A stretch of 64,000 bases of DNA from Paraspadella gotoi (lineage: Eukaryota; Chaetognatha), in contig CM119268.1 of the NCBI GenBank assembly GCA_051294375.1, positions 8,737,008 to 8,801,007 on the forward strand, written 5' to 3'. Position 1 is the first letter of the stretch. The number at the start of each line of letters is the position of its first letter. The translations under genes and the position numbers were made by a program. Below are positions 49,001 to 60,454 of the stretch, in pieces. A model generated the notes under the pieces. It saw only the letters and a program-made list of their open reading frames with translations, searched no databases and had not been told where the DNA came from.

Positions 49001-51174
49001 CGTCGGTCAGCAAAAAATGTATATCTGTATTGTGCATTTCATTCGCGAACATCGTTTATGTCCAGGATTCACACGGCGAACCATTTCAGCCGATCCATTT
49101 TGGTGGCGTCTACCTCCCTCTTGAATGCGACCCGATCAGCTGCAAACGCTCTCCATTGGTCCTCGCCTATGATGCCGCTCACTTCAGCGCAGTGGTGGCC
49201 ATGGAGGGCCACCCCCCTTGCGACCCCGACGACCCCAAGCGTCGTCTACTGCCCGTCGTTGTGCCCATCGTTGCGCCCGACATGTCGCTGCTTCCTTTGC
49301 ATTTCGCCGTCGATCCTGGTTAGAAAAATTCGAGCTCGTGATTTAATACGATTTCTTCTCACCACTGTTAAGAACTTACAAAAACTTTGTCTTATGAAAT
49401 AAATTTTTTAAACAAATCCTTAATAGCGAAAATTAAACTATGCTTTTCGTTGCGATGTTAGGCGTTGACTTCGATTGGGAAAAGGAGACAAAAAATCCTA
49501 AAATCGCCAAACGACTGGCTCTGACAACGCGAGACAAGCTTGATATGTTGCTCAAATATCTTGACATCGTTAAAATTCCCTTCCCCAAAACCGCTACAAA
49601 GAACGGAACCCTAAAGAAAGGAAACTCCGCCACACCGAAACAGGTAAAGTATGGATTTCAATCGTTATAACTTTAGTATTTATAAATCTGACTCGGTCCA
49701 CTTTACCAAACTTCAGGTTGAGCCTGGCGAGAATCAAAAAAAGTTTTGGATTTGGGGCAACGACGATAAATCGGCTTACGGCGAGGTCGAGTTCGATTCG
49801 AGCGATCAATCAACAAAATCTGTGAGATATTCGTTACCATCCGTCCGTTGCATTTCTTCTTTTATTGCATTCACCTTAGATATTAAATTTTCTCAGATCG
49901 ACAACGATGTCGTGGACTCTGGTTCTCCCCGCCTCGCTCCAGCCCCTACTCCGGAACCACATCCGAATCCACAACCATGTCCGACTCCACCCCCGGAATC
50001 CCATCCCTTATCCCCTGCAGAACTTCCCCCTCCACATCCATTGACATCCCCTTCATCTTCCATGTCGTCAGCGTCCTCTTCCTCCTCCCACCGATCAAAA
50101 ATCGCCCGCGGTTTTGGCAGCATCGGACGATCTGTGTCTAAGAGACTCAAACGTAACTTTGGCTTCGCCTCAAAAAAGTCAACTGTGATTTCGACGACGA
50201 CGCCCTCTGGGGTGGATATCGCCGCGGAGGCGGTCGCGGGCCAAAGAGTCGACGGGGGAATTAACGGGCTGTCAGCGTCCTCCGAGAACATTCTCAAGTA
50301 CGCCGCCGTGCCTGACGAGGAGGCGACGACCGAATCCGGTCTGGCCGCTCGTTTGAGCGACGTGAGCGTGACGACGTCGAGTGGCGCAGAATCCGTCTCG
50401 CCTCGTCGCCACCGACGCTTTTTGTCGTCGGACGAGGGACGCAGCGATGGAAACGTCGCGGTCGGCGCCGACGAAAAATCCAAAACTCTGCCCAAGAGTC
50501 TCCCGGCGTCGCGACGATACGGCGTCACGCTACGTAATCCTTTCTCCACGCTGGAAAGGCAAAAGAACAAGGAACGATTGGCGCCGTCGTCCTCCGTTCC
50601 GACGCTGACGACCCAAATGGTCGGCGACCCCAACAATCTGCTAGCCGCCAAGTTTTGTGCTAACAAGAGACACGAATATCAGAATGAAATGCTGCAAAAT
50701 TACTTGCAGAACGTCAAGGCGAGGTTTGCGGAAGAGAGAAAGAGCAAAGGGACTGAGGAGACCGACAGCAAGAAAGGCTCGACAATGATGAGTCCCAGGC
50801 ACGGATCAAACGCGGAGGTGGCTGTCGATGGCGGCACGTCAACGCGGAACCAGTCAGAGACCGAAACAGTTGTCGACGCTCGGAAAGTTACAGCCTCTCG
50901 TCTCCCCTGCGTATCAACTGGGTGTGCCCACTACGGAACTCCACTCTCCTCGTACCTCTGCGACCATTGCTTCGCTAAACACAAAGAGGAAGCCGTCAAC
51001 GTCGAGGGCGACATTCGAAGACTTAACTCTCCAGTGAAAAAGCAACCGGTTCTCGCCGCCGCTGGAAGGTCGCGGGCGCCGCAACGGGCCGCGTCTTCAA
51101 ACTCTCTTACTGCATCGACGTCGAGCACGGCGAAACTCGATCATGCGACGAGTCATTCTTTGCCTCGAAAATAA
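43062..51174 (+). CDS. OTUD7: OTU deubiquitinase, Cezanne/OTUD7 family
   Basis: Eleven exons: 43062-43436, 46251-46758, 47190-47336, 47742-47794, 47902-48012, 48161-48317, 48388-48977, 49066-49318, 49462-49643, 49717-49821 and 49897-51174, about 1250 residues. OTUD7 enzymes prefer K11-linked ubiquitin chains and act in cell cycle and NF-kB control. Domains are an N-terminal UBA ([19 protein letters not shown]), a disordered insert in exon 2, and the OTU domain from [17 protein letters not shown]. The catalytic loop is [13 protein letters not shown], with [30 protein letters not shown] (catalytic His) and [11 protein letters not shown] basic/Ser-rich stretch and the [12 protein letters not shown] motif follow. 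At the C-terminal end is an A20-type zinc finger with Cys spacing C-x4-C-x11-C-x2-C. Exon 7 contains a possible 78-nt in-frame intron (48593-48670). The first intron carries many transposons. Confidence 0.93.
43491..43506. repeat. 16-bp palindrome shared with 25325
   Basis: CCGCGAGTACTCGCGG is perfectly palindromic and recurs exactly at 25325-25340, each time followed by a base and GCAAC. Here it is followed by a GTCGGT-rich stretch (43527-43556). It is likely the tip of a short dispersed element. Confidence 0.55.
43649..43952. mobile_element. Foldback element with a SINE-like centre
   Basis: Inverted arms of ~60 bp (43649-43707 and 43892-43952) begin ATGTAGCGGTAGTATTTCAT and differ at only a few bases. 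The ~185-bp centre contains CGGATTCGCGCCC, a B-box-like site, preceded by GGTAGCACGAGCTCCTCCCA as in tRNA-derived SINEs. No transposase is present. It sits in the first coding intron of OTUD7. Confidence 0.65.
44276..44460. mobile_element. 185-bp near-perfect palindrome with a hammerhead-like core
   Basis: Arms of 86 bp (44276-44361 and 44375-44460) are reverse complements with about one mismatch and a 13-base loop. On the minus strand, CTGATGA (44363 to 44357) is followed by a 7-bp stem GACTTGT/ACAAGTC with an AAA loop, then GAAAC and ATGTC. This is the order of conserved elements in a hammerhead ribozyme. One extra A lies between CTGATGA and the stem, and stem I partners are not evident. 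In the other arm the core is altered to AAGATGA. It lies next to the reverse transcriptase remnant. Confidence 0.6.
44690..45560 (-). pseudogene. Penelope-like reverse transcriptase remnant
   Basis: Read on the minus strand with several frame breaks, the segment gives RT motifs in order: [19 protein letters not shown] (about 45390-45320), a [18 protein letters not shown] region, [18 protein letters not shown] (about 45135-45080), [10 protein letters not shown] with the catalytic YIDD (about 45000-44970), [13 protein letters not shown] and [26 protein letters not shown] then follows after a frame shift. The TLY..LPH / GIP.G / RYIDD set is seen in Penelope-like and related retroelements. The frames are broken, so it is inactive. 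It lies antisense in an OTUD7 intron. Confidence 0.65.
48022..48151. mobile_element. Foldback MITE filling an OTUD7 intron
   Basis: Terminal inverted repeats of ~40 bp start GAAAACGCATTGG and contain TTTTACTTTCGCCGAC, with the reverse complement at 48113-48151 and a G-rich centre. The intron is 48013-48160, so only GTAAAACTG and GTTATGCAG remain outside the element. See findings. Confidence 0.8.
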
Positions 51175-52792
51175 TTATTTTTTTAAGAAAAAAGAACGCT
51201 TACAGTCAGAAGAATGATTCGGATAATAATTAGAAAAGAGAGAATCTAGTTTTTTTTTTTTCTGTTTTTTTTTTTCGAGCTTATACGTGTCGTGTAGCTA
51301 TGATTTCGCCTCGGAATCGTTTTTTTTCCTTTGCGCTAAGCGGATTTTCTGTTTCTCAGTTTATCTTCTTCGTCGAGTGTTGTAGCCGAACAATTAAATT
51401 TGTTTTACTCTGTAAAATTTCAAAACAAAAACATAGGACTCTGGCTCTTTTATGTACGTTTTTAAGTGAAAAGTAATTTTTTACTGAATCAATAGTAAAA
51501 CTAAGTCATTGAGACTCCGGAATTTCCATGCTGTTAGTTTTCATGTATGCATCGATAAAAAAGGTATATTTTTACAGTGAAAAAAAGATTAAAAAATGAT
51601 TTATTTGAAATCCAGGAGACTTATGTTTTTGATTAAAAATTTAAAAGAACGAAAAAGAGAGCACCTTTTGGATGCCAAAATATGGAAAATAGATTTTTGG
51701 AAGTGTTTCAAAAGAGTAGTTCCCATTGGCCCCAGTCTATTTTTACACAGTTTTATTTATCTTGTTATGAATATAACTTATTTAAATCCGGTATAAATTG
51801 AATGAATCAGGTTTTTACTATTTTAATGTTTAAAGCCGAAGTTTTATAGAAACTAAGTTAATGTCACGATTTGCCTTAAGATTGCGTTAAGAATCCCTAT
51901 TTTGGGGCCCTTTATTTGCAACAATTGTAATTTTGGGCTTTTTGCATCTACAAATTCCAGAAAACTTGTGAAACTAATATGTTAATATTTTACTTTGTAT
52001 AAGAGCCAGTTATCTTGACAATTTAGATATCTAGACAGAGGATTTCAGAAAACTTTGGGGTTAAAAAATGGTTGTGAAAATCCTGGGATTTCCACTTGGC
52101 AACCAAAATACAAAGAGTCTATTAAAGGTAAGCATCTGTATTCTTCTTTTCAACTCCATGCTCTGCTATAACTTAACATAACATAAGTCGCAGCTAAACC
52201 TTAAATTGTTAACCTAGCTAACCATTGCGTTAACCAAATTCCTAAAGTTTCTTATCTAGATATTTACTCAGTATGCTCAATCCATCAATGAAATTTGCAT
52301 TGCATAGGCATTTTTTTCTTTGACCGTTACTGGTCGGGGGAACTAAAATCTCCCTTTAGGGCATCATCGGCCCACCTTAACGAAAGGGTGTGAGATTTCA
52401 ATCTCTTTGCCGCCTGGGGATTTTGAAAAAAAGCTGAGAAACGCTATCTTGTTTATATCGAGCCGGGTCTAACCCAGAGTTCCGGGGGCAGGCCTATTTG
52501 TTTTTGTACGTTAATGGTCGTCGTTTTTCTGGGCCTCAAAGCGTAACAACAACAAACTCTTTCCACAGCCTTATGTTTGCGAGTGGTCTCGGACATGGGA
52601 TGTATATTGTATATTGAGCTTTTTCATAACTGGTCAAGACATGGTGGCGACAAGAATTTGGAATAATTCAATCCAGACTTTTTAGGGGGGTCGTTTGAAC
52701 AAAAAAAATCAATACTAATTGCGGCGGCGAATCATATGAATAGGGGATGGATGGTAGGTAGGGTGCAGCGAAAGTAATGATAACTGATTTAT
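51175..52792. other. Convergent intergenic region (OTUD7 / G alpha)
   Basis: Holds the 3' UTR of OTUD7 and that of the minus-strand G alpha gene. A GC-richer block at about 52325-52560 (GTTACTGGTCGGGGGAACTA ... AGCCGGGTCTAACCCAGAG) differs from its surroundings and is probably a dispersed repeat, though no second copy lies in this window. No coding sequence was seen. Confidence 0.4.
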
Positions 52793-55485
52793 TCACAACA
52801 ACGACACTTTAGACAAGTTTTCCCGGATAATTGTGTCCATGACTGATTGAAAAACGACTTGAACGTTCGACGTATCTGTGGCGCATGTGAAGTGAGAGTA
52901 GACGACGCGTTTCGCCGTCGATCGCCGCTGGCGCATCAAAAACAGGTTCTGAATATATCTGGCCGCCCTCTCCACGTCGAGGTCCGGTCCTTGGTAGTCG
53001 GGAAAGTAGTATCGCAAGTGTCGCCCTGAGAAGCGAATCTTGTCTTGAAAAAGGTCCGTTTTGTTGAGAAAGAGGATCATGGCCGAGGAACGAAAGTAAG
53101 GGTTGTTGACGATCTGTGAAAACATGCGAAGGCTCTCCTCGAGACGGTTCTTAGATCCGTCTTCGTAGAGGGTCATATCGTAGCCGGAAAGGGCGCTCAC
53201 GAAGAGAAGGGCTTTGACGTTGTCGAAGCACTGAAAGAAAGATTTAATATTTTATGGGGTCGTCATGTTTTTTGGTCAGGCCATAACATTTTTGAGGTCT
53301 GTACCTGAATCCACTTTCGTCGCTCTGACCGTTGACCGCCAACGTCGAACATGCGAAAACATATTCTGTTAATCCTGAATCGGGTCTCGATGACGCCGGT
53401 GGTGCGCACTCGAGCCCGCAGAACGTCGTTGGGCGTCGGACTGTACTTTTCCGAGCAAATCCTCTCCATGTTTTCAAAGTAGTAGACGGCAGAGTCGTTC
53501 AGTTCGTACTCGTAACCTCGAGACACGCACAGTCTGACGCCCTTGTCGTTCCACAGGGATCGAAGCGCCGCTCCGACAAGCGGCTGCATCCGATGAAAGG
53601 CGTCGTAGCATCGCTGGCAAGCCAAGATTGTCTGGGCGTGATACTTGTTTTTGGGGTTTTCCAAGTTGACTCTTAAGAGGCCCATGCCGTTGAGCACGTA
53701 TTTCATAGATTGAACAAGATTGTCCAGGATAGTAGGTTTGAAGGATTCCAGTTCGTCTGAAAGGATTCGATGCTGCGTTATTCGAATTTGAATGGAATCC
53801 GATTAAAAACATTTAAAGATTTTTTAAAAAATTGTGATTTGGCGACTTTCGAAATATGAGATGTTTATTTACTTACCCTCCTTAAAACCGGCGTTGTGAA
53901 TTATTTTCATTTGCTTTACTAACGTGCTCTTTCCACTTTCGCCCGCTCCTAATAAGTATAAAAATAATACGTATTGTAGTTACGAAAAATAATAATAATA
54001 ATAATAATGATTCTTTTTATATTGAAACATTTTGTATGCTTTTGTTCCTGTAATTTCACAATTAAAATTTTTTCAAAGTCAAAAATTCAATTTTATGGGG
54101 AATAAATAAGATTTTGACAATATCGGTAATACTTGAGTAAATATCACTTACACGTGCAGTCTTTTAATTTTTGCCTGTTGTATTTAAAAAAAAATATTGA
54201 CTATTGTATTCTTTTTATTTTTTTTTTTTGAGTTTTGTATTTCCTTAGTTTGTATTCCAGATACTTGAGACTCAAACTTCACATTCTTTCCTCCCCGTCC
54301 GACTTCTCGTCTTTCTTACACCAACCATGACAACGGCCACTCAGCGATTTTGACAACTTTCCGATTCTTTTCGCGGCTAATTCTTTTCTCAACGAATTCG
54401 AAATAACTAAAGTTTGGTGCCAAAAATTGTTAAAAAATCACGTTCTTATGCAAATTCATTGGCCAGCTGCAAATCGTTGAACGATGCCCACTTCCCTCTG
54501 GGCACCCCGCCGCATTCTTCCGCAAAATGGTTTCACTAGTGCCGATCCCTCTGTTTACATAATCCAACCCTAACCGCCCTGCATCCTACCCTCTTTAATT
54601 CCCATCGCCCTTCGTGTCTCCGCCCCTTGGTTCTTGTAATTCAGGAGCGGGTTAAAATCGTGATTGTTCGCTCGAATAATTCTTTTAACAAATACTAATC
54701 GATTATAGTAGACTACGGGACTACAGGTCGAATCGCTGGTTTAACTACGTACTGTATTAAAAAAATAGTTCCAGCACAATTTTTTTTTTGTTTTGAATCG
54801 GTTCCCCTCGAAGTCTTTTCATTAAACCAATTAGGGATAGCATTCCTGACTAGTAGTGGGCGGAAAGAATTTTTCGTTTCTGTTTCACCGTTCGAGGGTG
54901 AAGCGAATGTTTTTATAACATCGACTCCGCCTCGACAAGAAAAAGAGACATCAGTTAAGGGGACTTATTCCCCCCCAATATTTACGAGTTTTTTTCTTGT
55001 AATGAAATTGGTATTACTAATATAAATTATAAAAGTTATACAAATTTTATAAATGAGCTTTTTTACTAAATAATAACATAACAGGGCTCTTCTAGCTTTC
55101 GATCAAGACTTAAACTGCTATAAAGTGAAATAATATTTTCATAAACTGTTTTAATTGTATAAAAGAACCTCTGTATAGTTCAGACTGGGTATGTTGGGTT
55201 AAACACTAAATCGAAGGATTAAGATGTATAATTGTATTGCACTGTTGCTGTACTGTACTGTACTGTTGCAACCTAATCATTTTTATTTAGTTAAAATATC
55301 AAAACTAATATTTCGAGAATTATTTTAAATCAAACTGTTTTTATTTTCCCTTTCTCACCGAGCAAAAGAATCTTAACGACGTTTTCCTCTTCACGGGCTT
55401 CCGCCTCCAACATCCGGTCAATCGCCTCGGAACGCAATCGCGCTTTCTTTTCTTCCTCGTCTAGACTGAGGCAGCCTCCCATCAT
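52793..55485 (-). CDS. Heterotrimeric G protein alpha subunit
   Basis: Four exons on the minus strand: 55359-55485, 53877-53948, 53305-53756 and 52793-53230. They encode ~361 residues from the second ATG (55482). That start gives MGGCLS, with Gly2 for myristoylation and Cys4 for palmitoylation. The first ATG would block the myristate. GTPase motifs are complete: GAGESGKST (P-loop), [10 protein letters not shown] (switch I), [16 protein letters not shown] (switch II), FLNKTDLF (NKxD) and TCATDT. The switch I sequence is closest to the Gi/o class. The C terminus NLSKVSLL, which contacts receptors, has Val where Gi/o has the pertussis-toxin cysteine and matches no vertebrate class. Likely a divergent Gi/o-like or lineage-specific alpha. 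Confidence 0.93.
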
Positions 55486-57402
55486 AACGCTGAATCTGAT
55501 GGTCGCATTCTAAGAACTTTTACATTCTGTTAATAGTTGAGGTTTTCAATGTTTAAATTAGATTGCTTGTTGAATTTATTTCATTCCATTTTCCAGGCAT
55601 TCACAGAATTTTTTCGTTTGAGGACTTCGGGGTTGCTTTTCGGTTTTTATTAACGAAAAAAAAAGCGAGTGACCGAGGTTTTGTTTTGAGGGTCTTTTTT
55701 AGGACGACGATACCGAAACGAAGATCTCATTCAGCGAGAGATACCGAAAAAATCGAGGGATGAGTCCCCGCCAAGATCAGTCTAGTCGCATTCCTTTTAG
55801 GGATGAAGAAAAGGATGTGGTCTCTTTTCTTATCGTGGTCATCGACTGGTTTTTTTTCCCCTTCTTCAAAATAAAGAAGGCGCTGTTTTCACGGCTTCTG
55901 GTCTTCGTTCGTGAATGGAATGTTCGAAAAAAGAAAAACAATGATCGAAAGATAGGCTGCGTAAAAGAAAATGGTTTGAAAGTTCAAAGGAAAAGCACCA
56001 AATTGAATTTAGTCTAATTAAAATTTTATTCGAGGTGAAGTTTGTCTTTAGTTTAATTACTTGTGAGGTTAGGTAAGATAAAGCAGTAATACGTTTTTCC
56101 GTTGGCGGGTAAAATTTTTATCAGTAGGAATCACCTCAGGAAGTTATCGAATGTATTGTTTCAATCGCATGAAAACATTTATTTTTCGACAATGGCGTTA
56201 ATCGAGCGGACAACTCCGAACAGTAAAGAAACGAGTCGAGACGAGGAACGACAAAACGATGATCGAGAAGATTTTGGCGATGCGAGGCCAAGGCACTGCC
56301 TGGGCTCTTGAGCCTTCGATAAATGCAGAGGGATCAGAGCGAGAGGGTGAGGAAGAGAGAGAGAGAGAGAGAGAGCCCGAGATACTCGGGCTGCACTTTC
56401 GTCGCGTTTAAAACCAACTTGATCGAATCGAAGGTATTTCTTGTCTTTAAAAACGGGAGCAGATATCAATGATAGTGGGACACAAGATAGAGAAACCAGT
56501 AATTTTTTTTGGAATGCCACTTGCCAAGTTTATGGAATTAAAGTGTCCTATTGGGGGTGGGGGGGGGAATATAAGTACAGTTTGCTGTTATTTATGAGCC
56601 TTCGAATGTTCACGTTCACACATAATTAAAAACATTCTATTTTTTATTTGTGCCAATTAAATTCAGGTCTTGGACTAAAATAATATTTTGAACTGACTCA
56701 ATTAAAATCTTAAAACGTTTCCGCCCTACGTTTTATCGCCTGAACATTTTGGTTCTTGTTCCCTCGCCTTATCGAATCAACCAGCACGCAAAGAGAGCCA
56801 TTTCATGCTGAGACGTAGGTCGGTACCCTTTTTTTTAAAGTCGATCCTTGTATTTTCCCGCCACGTCAACAAAAAAATGGAACATGCCTAGACCGTAGCA
56901 CGCGTTCCTCAGCTTTCTCCTTGTAAACACTCAACAATGTTTAAACTTCCCTTCCAACAACTACAACCTCTACTTTTCGTTTCGTCTTCTGCTTTAAAAA
57001 CCTACTTTTCGCGTTAGGTTGTGAATCTCCAACCCGATTCGGCGAAGAGTCGGGACGAAGAGAGGTGATTCGTTGCTTCCTCTCTCACGCAAACGAGAAA
57101 AAATGCCTTGACCCAAATGTTGGAGATCGGCAAACGCGGCGTTTTTCTCTGAATCGCTTTTGTTTTATGGGCTCTCTGCTTAGGCCTGGCTTCTTGACTT
57201 CATTCAAGCGACTCGACCCATGCATTTACGGTTGGCAATCTTATTCCCGGGAAAAAACTGGTAAATTTCCGCCCTACTTTTTTTTTAAAAAACTCGTGTA
57301 AATTTAAAGAAAAAACCATCTATGCAGCTGGACGCTCTCTCTGATTCGGTCTGGTCATCGAATCCTGATCGACCAACTCGATCACCTGTCGGGCATGGTG
57401 TT
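55486..57402. other. Divergent promoter region (G alpha / SLC25A29)
   Basis: No coding exon is supported. It holds a GA microsatellite (56355-56378) and CpG-containing patches at 56200-56400 and 57000-57250. An acceptor ATCTATGCAG at about 57325 lies upstream of the carrier ATG, so the carrier 5' UTR is split. Frames of 60-113 codons are likely leader sequence. Confidence 0.4.
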
Positions 57403-59198
57403 ATGGCACTTGACTTTGCCGCAGGCTGTGCAGGAGGTGAGTTCTACTTCTAATGATAAACCTTCAGCATTAACATAATATTTATCATAGTTTTTTTCAT
57501 CACTTGAGCTCTTTCTCGTAGTTCTGACCAAGCTCAATAGTCAATAATCTAAATGTTTCTCCTTTTGTTGTCATCTAGGAGTCGCCGGTGTACTCGTGGG
57601 ACATCCTTTTGACACAGTCAAAGTACGCTTACAATGTCAAGATTCTCAAAATAAAATTTACCGCGGAACCTTCGATTGCTTACGAAAAATCGTTGTCAAA
57701 GAGTCCGTAAGTTTGACGTGCTAACTGTTTCAATTCGGTAAAAATTATCGTACTTAGACCGAATAACATTTTTACAAAGAAAGAAAGATGATTTTAATTT
57801 CTGTTGATATTTTTCTTTGCTCAGCCCCTTGGTTTGTACGCCGGCGTCACATCTCCCTTGTTCGGACTCGCCTTCATCAACGCCGTCGTTTTCGGCGTAC
57901 AGGGAAATGTCGGACGTCGCTTTTCCGAACCCAACTCTCTCAAGTCTCTCTTTATTTCCGGTGGGGTGGCGGGATTCGCGCAAACATTCATCTGCTCTCC
58001 CATGGAGCTGACAAAAACTATCGTGCAGGTACATGCTAGGATTCTTTTTTATATTTTTTCAAAAAATGTAAATCAAAATGTAAATCATATACTAGGTAAA
58101 AATAAATTTGAGTTGCAAGCACTATGTAATAGCCGTAGGCCGATAAATGAAACTTAACCCCTGAAAAGACAGTAATAATTGTGACAGAACCGTTCAATAT
58201 AAGAAGTCCCTGAACCCCGAACCCCGCACCAATGGCCGCTGATGAACGGTTGGTGGATTTTAGTCCACCATACCCCAATTATTTATTATTAGTTAACTAA
58301 TGTTTGTTAACATAAGAACGGAGACGATAAATTTTATTTAACTACATCGTCGAGAAAGGGGGGGCCTGGAGCTGCAGTTTCGGATCTAGCAGCAGCCCAG
58401 CAAGTTATCCTTAGCATTTCTAAATTGAATTTCTAAAATGAATTTTTTGAATTATTACTTGTATGACAATATATCATTTATATTGCGATTAATTAAGGGC
58501 ATTAATACTGCCATTATTGATTTAAGGAATCCAAAATTATAATGCCATGAACCTATAGTCACTTGCTTACTTCTTCAGGTGCAGCACGATCACCCCAACG
58601 CCCCACAGTACAAATCTCCCCTCGATTGCTTCATTAAACTTTTTAAGTCTTCTGGATTCCGCGGAGTTTTTCGCGGGTTCGGACTAACAACGCTGCGAGA
58701 AGTTCCTTCATTCGGAACCTATTTCGTCAGCTATGAGGTGCTCTGCCGTAACTCTCCAGACCCGGCCTCGATCAAGGTATCATAATTTAACAAAGTTCAT
58801 TATTGTTGCGAATAATGTTGCGTTTTTGTGGTGATCATAGCAGCCCAAGCTCAAGCTAAAGGAAAAATTGTTCTAAAATTTAATTCTGCTTCTTTCAGGG
58901 ACTCTCATATCTCCTCCTGGCGGGAGGTTTGGCCGGCTGTTGTTCTTGGGTGGTCACTTACCCAGTCGACGTGATAAAATCTCGCTTTCAGGCCGACGCG
59001 GCGTGTCCGAACCCGATGTACAAAAACGCGCGGGACTGCGTCATTCAGTCCTACCGCGCCGAGGGATGGCGCGTGTTCTTCACGGGCCTGGCGCCCACGT
59101 TAGTTCGGGCTTTCCCCACCAACGCCGCCACTCTCACAGTCGTCACCCTCATTCTCAAATATTGCAAGAACGATTCGGACGTGGATACGAACTGCTGA
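57403..59198 (+). CDS. SLC25A29: Mitochondrial basic amino acid carrier, SLC25A29-type
   Basis: Five exons in phase: 57403-57436, 57579-57706, 57825-58028, 58579-58776 and 58899-59198, 287 residues. The start MALDFAAGCAGGVAGVLVGH is nearly identical to vertebrate SLC25A29. The three mitochondrial carrier signatures are present: PFDTVKVRLQ, PMELTKTIVQ and PVDVIKSRFQ. The C-terminal block SYRAEGWRVFFTGLAPTLVRAFPTNAAT is characteristic of the SLC25A29/45/47/48 clade. The protein sits in the inner mitochondrial membrane with six helices. Human SLC25A29 exchanges arginine, lysine and related basic amino acids, and was first proposed to be a carnitine/acylcarnitine-type carrier. Substrate here is inferred from the family. 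Intron 3 carries a SINE fragment. Confidence 0.93.
58165..58275 (-). repeat. tRNA-derived SINE, family S1, internally deleted copy
   Basis: Minus-strand S1 copy in intron 3 of the carrier. Both ends are present (GACAGTAATAATTG... and ...TGGTGGATTTTAGTCCACCATA), but about 120 bp of the middle, including the B-box, is missing. Confidence 0.65.
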
Positions 59199-60454
59199 CC
59201 GGCTCTTCGTTGCCGATGCGATCAACTAACGACGCGAAAATCGGTGCTATGAAGTATTTATGGTGATTACCACTTAAATACAATAATATAAAATAAAAGT
59301 GGATCATCATGACAAATCTGCGGGGCGGTAATTTAAAATTAGATGACAAACGAAACTAATATTTGGTCGAAATTGAGACAACCTAGACAAGTAGACATAG
59401 GTAGATATGAAAAAGGACATTTTACAATAAGAAATACGTATTAGGACTAAGTAATAAAACAAGTTAGACGCCGTTAGAGATTGACATGAGGATAAGATGA
59501 ATGTTGGAAATTATAGAGTGAAAAAGAGAAACGACATAATATTAGAGACAATTTAGACTGAGTTTCTGACAGTTAAACATGATTGTTCTCTATATTTACA
59601 AGGCACAAATCCTATTTAGATTATTGAATAGTTTTTATTCGGCCTAGACAAAATTCTCAAAATTTCTCAATTTTCCTACCTTTTGTTTTTCATCGTTCAA
59701 TTATCAAAATAGCTTAAATTTGACGAAAAATTCTATCAATCAGGATTTTACAATGTTTAATTGTCTTTTTATAATTTTTTTTTCTTATTTAAACTCAGTG
59801 CCCTACCAATTCAAATTTTTTTAAAATTTAAATTTATAGCTTGATATAGATGTGCAATGTTAAGTGTTTTCTCCCACAGCTTTGCGCTTACGACAAAGCT
59901 TGTGTATACATGTATACATGTTACAAGGTTGTGCTACTGTTATGAGGACTAAAAAACTTCATGCGACTAACTAAGGCGTAATAACTATCATGCTTACACA
60001 CATAGTTAATTTTATTTTTATCGCCTTCAAGATTTTTATCTAGTCTTTTCTATATCTAAATTTACATTGTCGACTAAAATAACAATTTTATTTTTTCCTT
60101 CAGAACTTGGGCACTTTTCAGTTTTCATCTTTACGTTACTTGGGAAAATAAATAGTAATTGACTTGCTAATTAATATCAAATTAAGTAGAGAATTTATTT
60201 GAGTTCATAGAAAAATCATAGGAATTTAATTTTATCATTTTTTTTCTCCCAATTTATACTGAAATTTGTAGATGCTTGTTAATTACTAGCTGTTGCTGTT
60301 AGTTAACATATACACTTGTTGAAAATGTTTTCATTAGTTCTATATTTTTTCGTTCATTTTAACCAAAAATGTTTCAGCGAGGTTGAATAATTAGGTATAA
60401 ATTTATATAAATTTACTGCAGCTAGTTATTGTTATTTTATTCTCTATTTATTGT
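59199..60454. other. AT-rich intergenic region
   Basis: 3' flank of the carrier gene and downstream flank of the protease fragment. Very AT-rich. No genes, structured repeats or long frames. Confidence 0.5.

Noticed and set aside
49893-50666. 257-codon minus-strand frame in OTUD7 exon 11
   Set aside because: Shadow of the GC-rich coding exon, whose plus frame ends in a conserved A20-type zinc finger.
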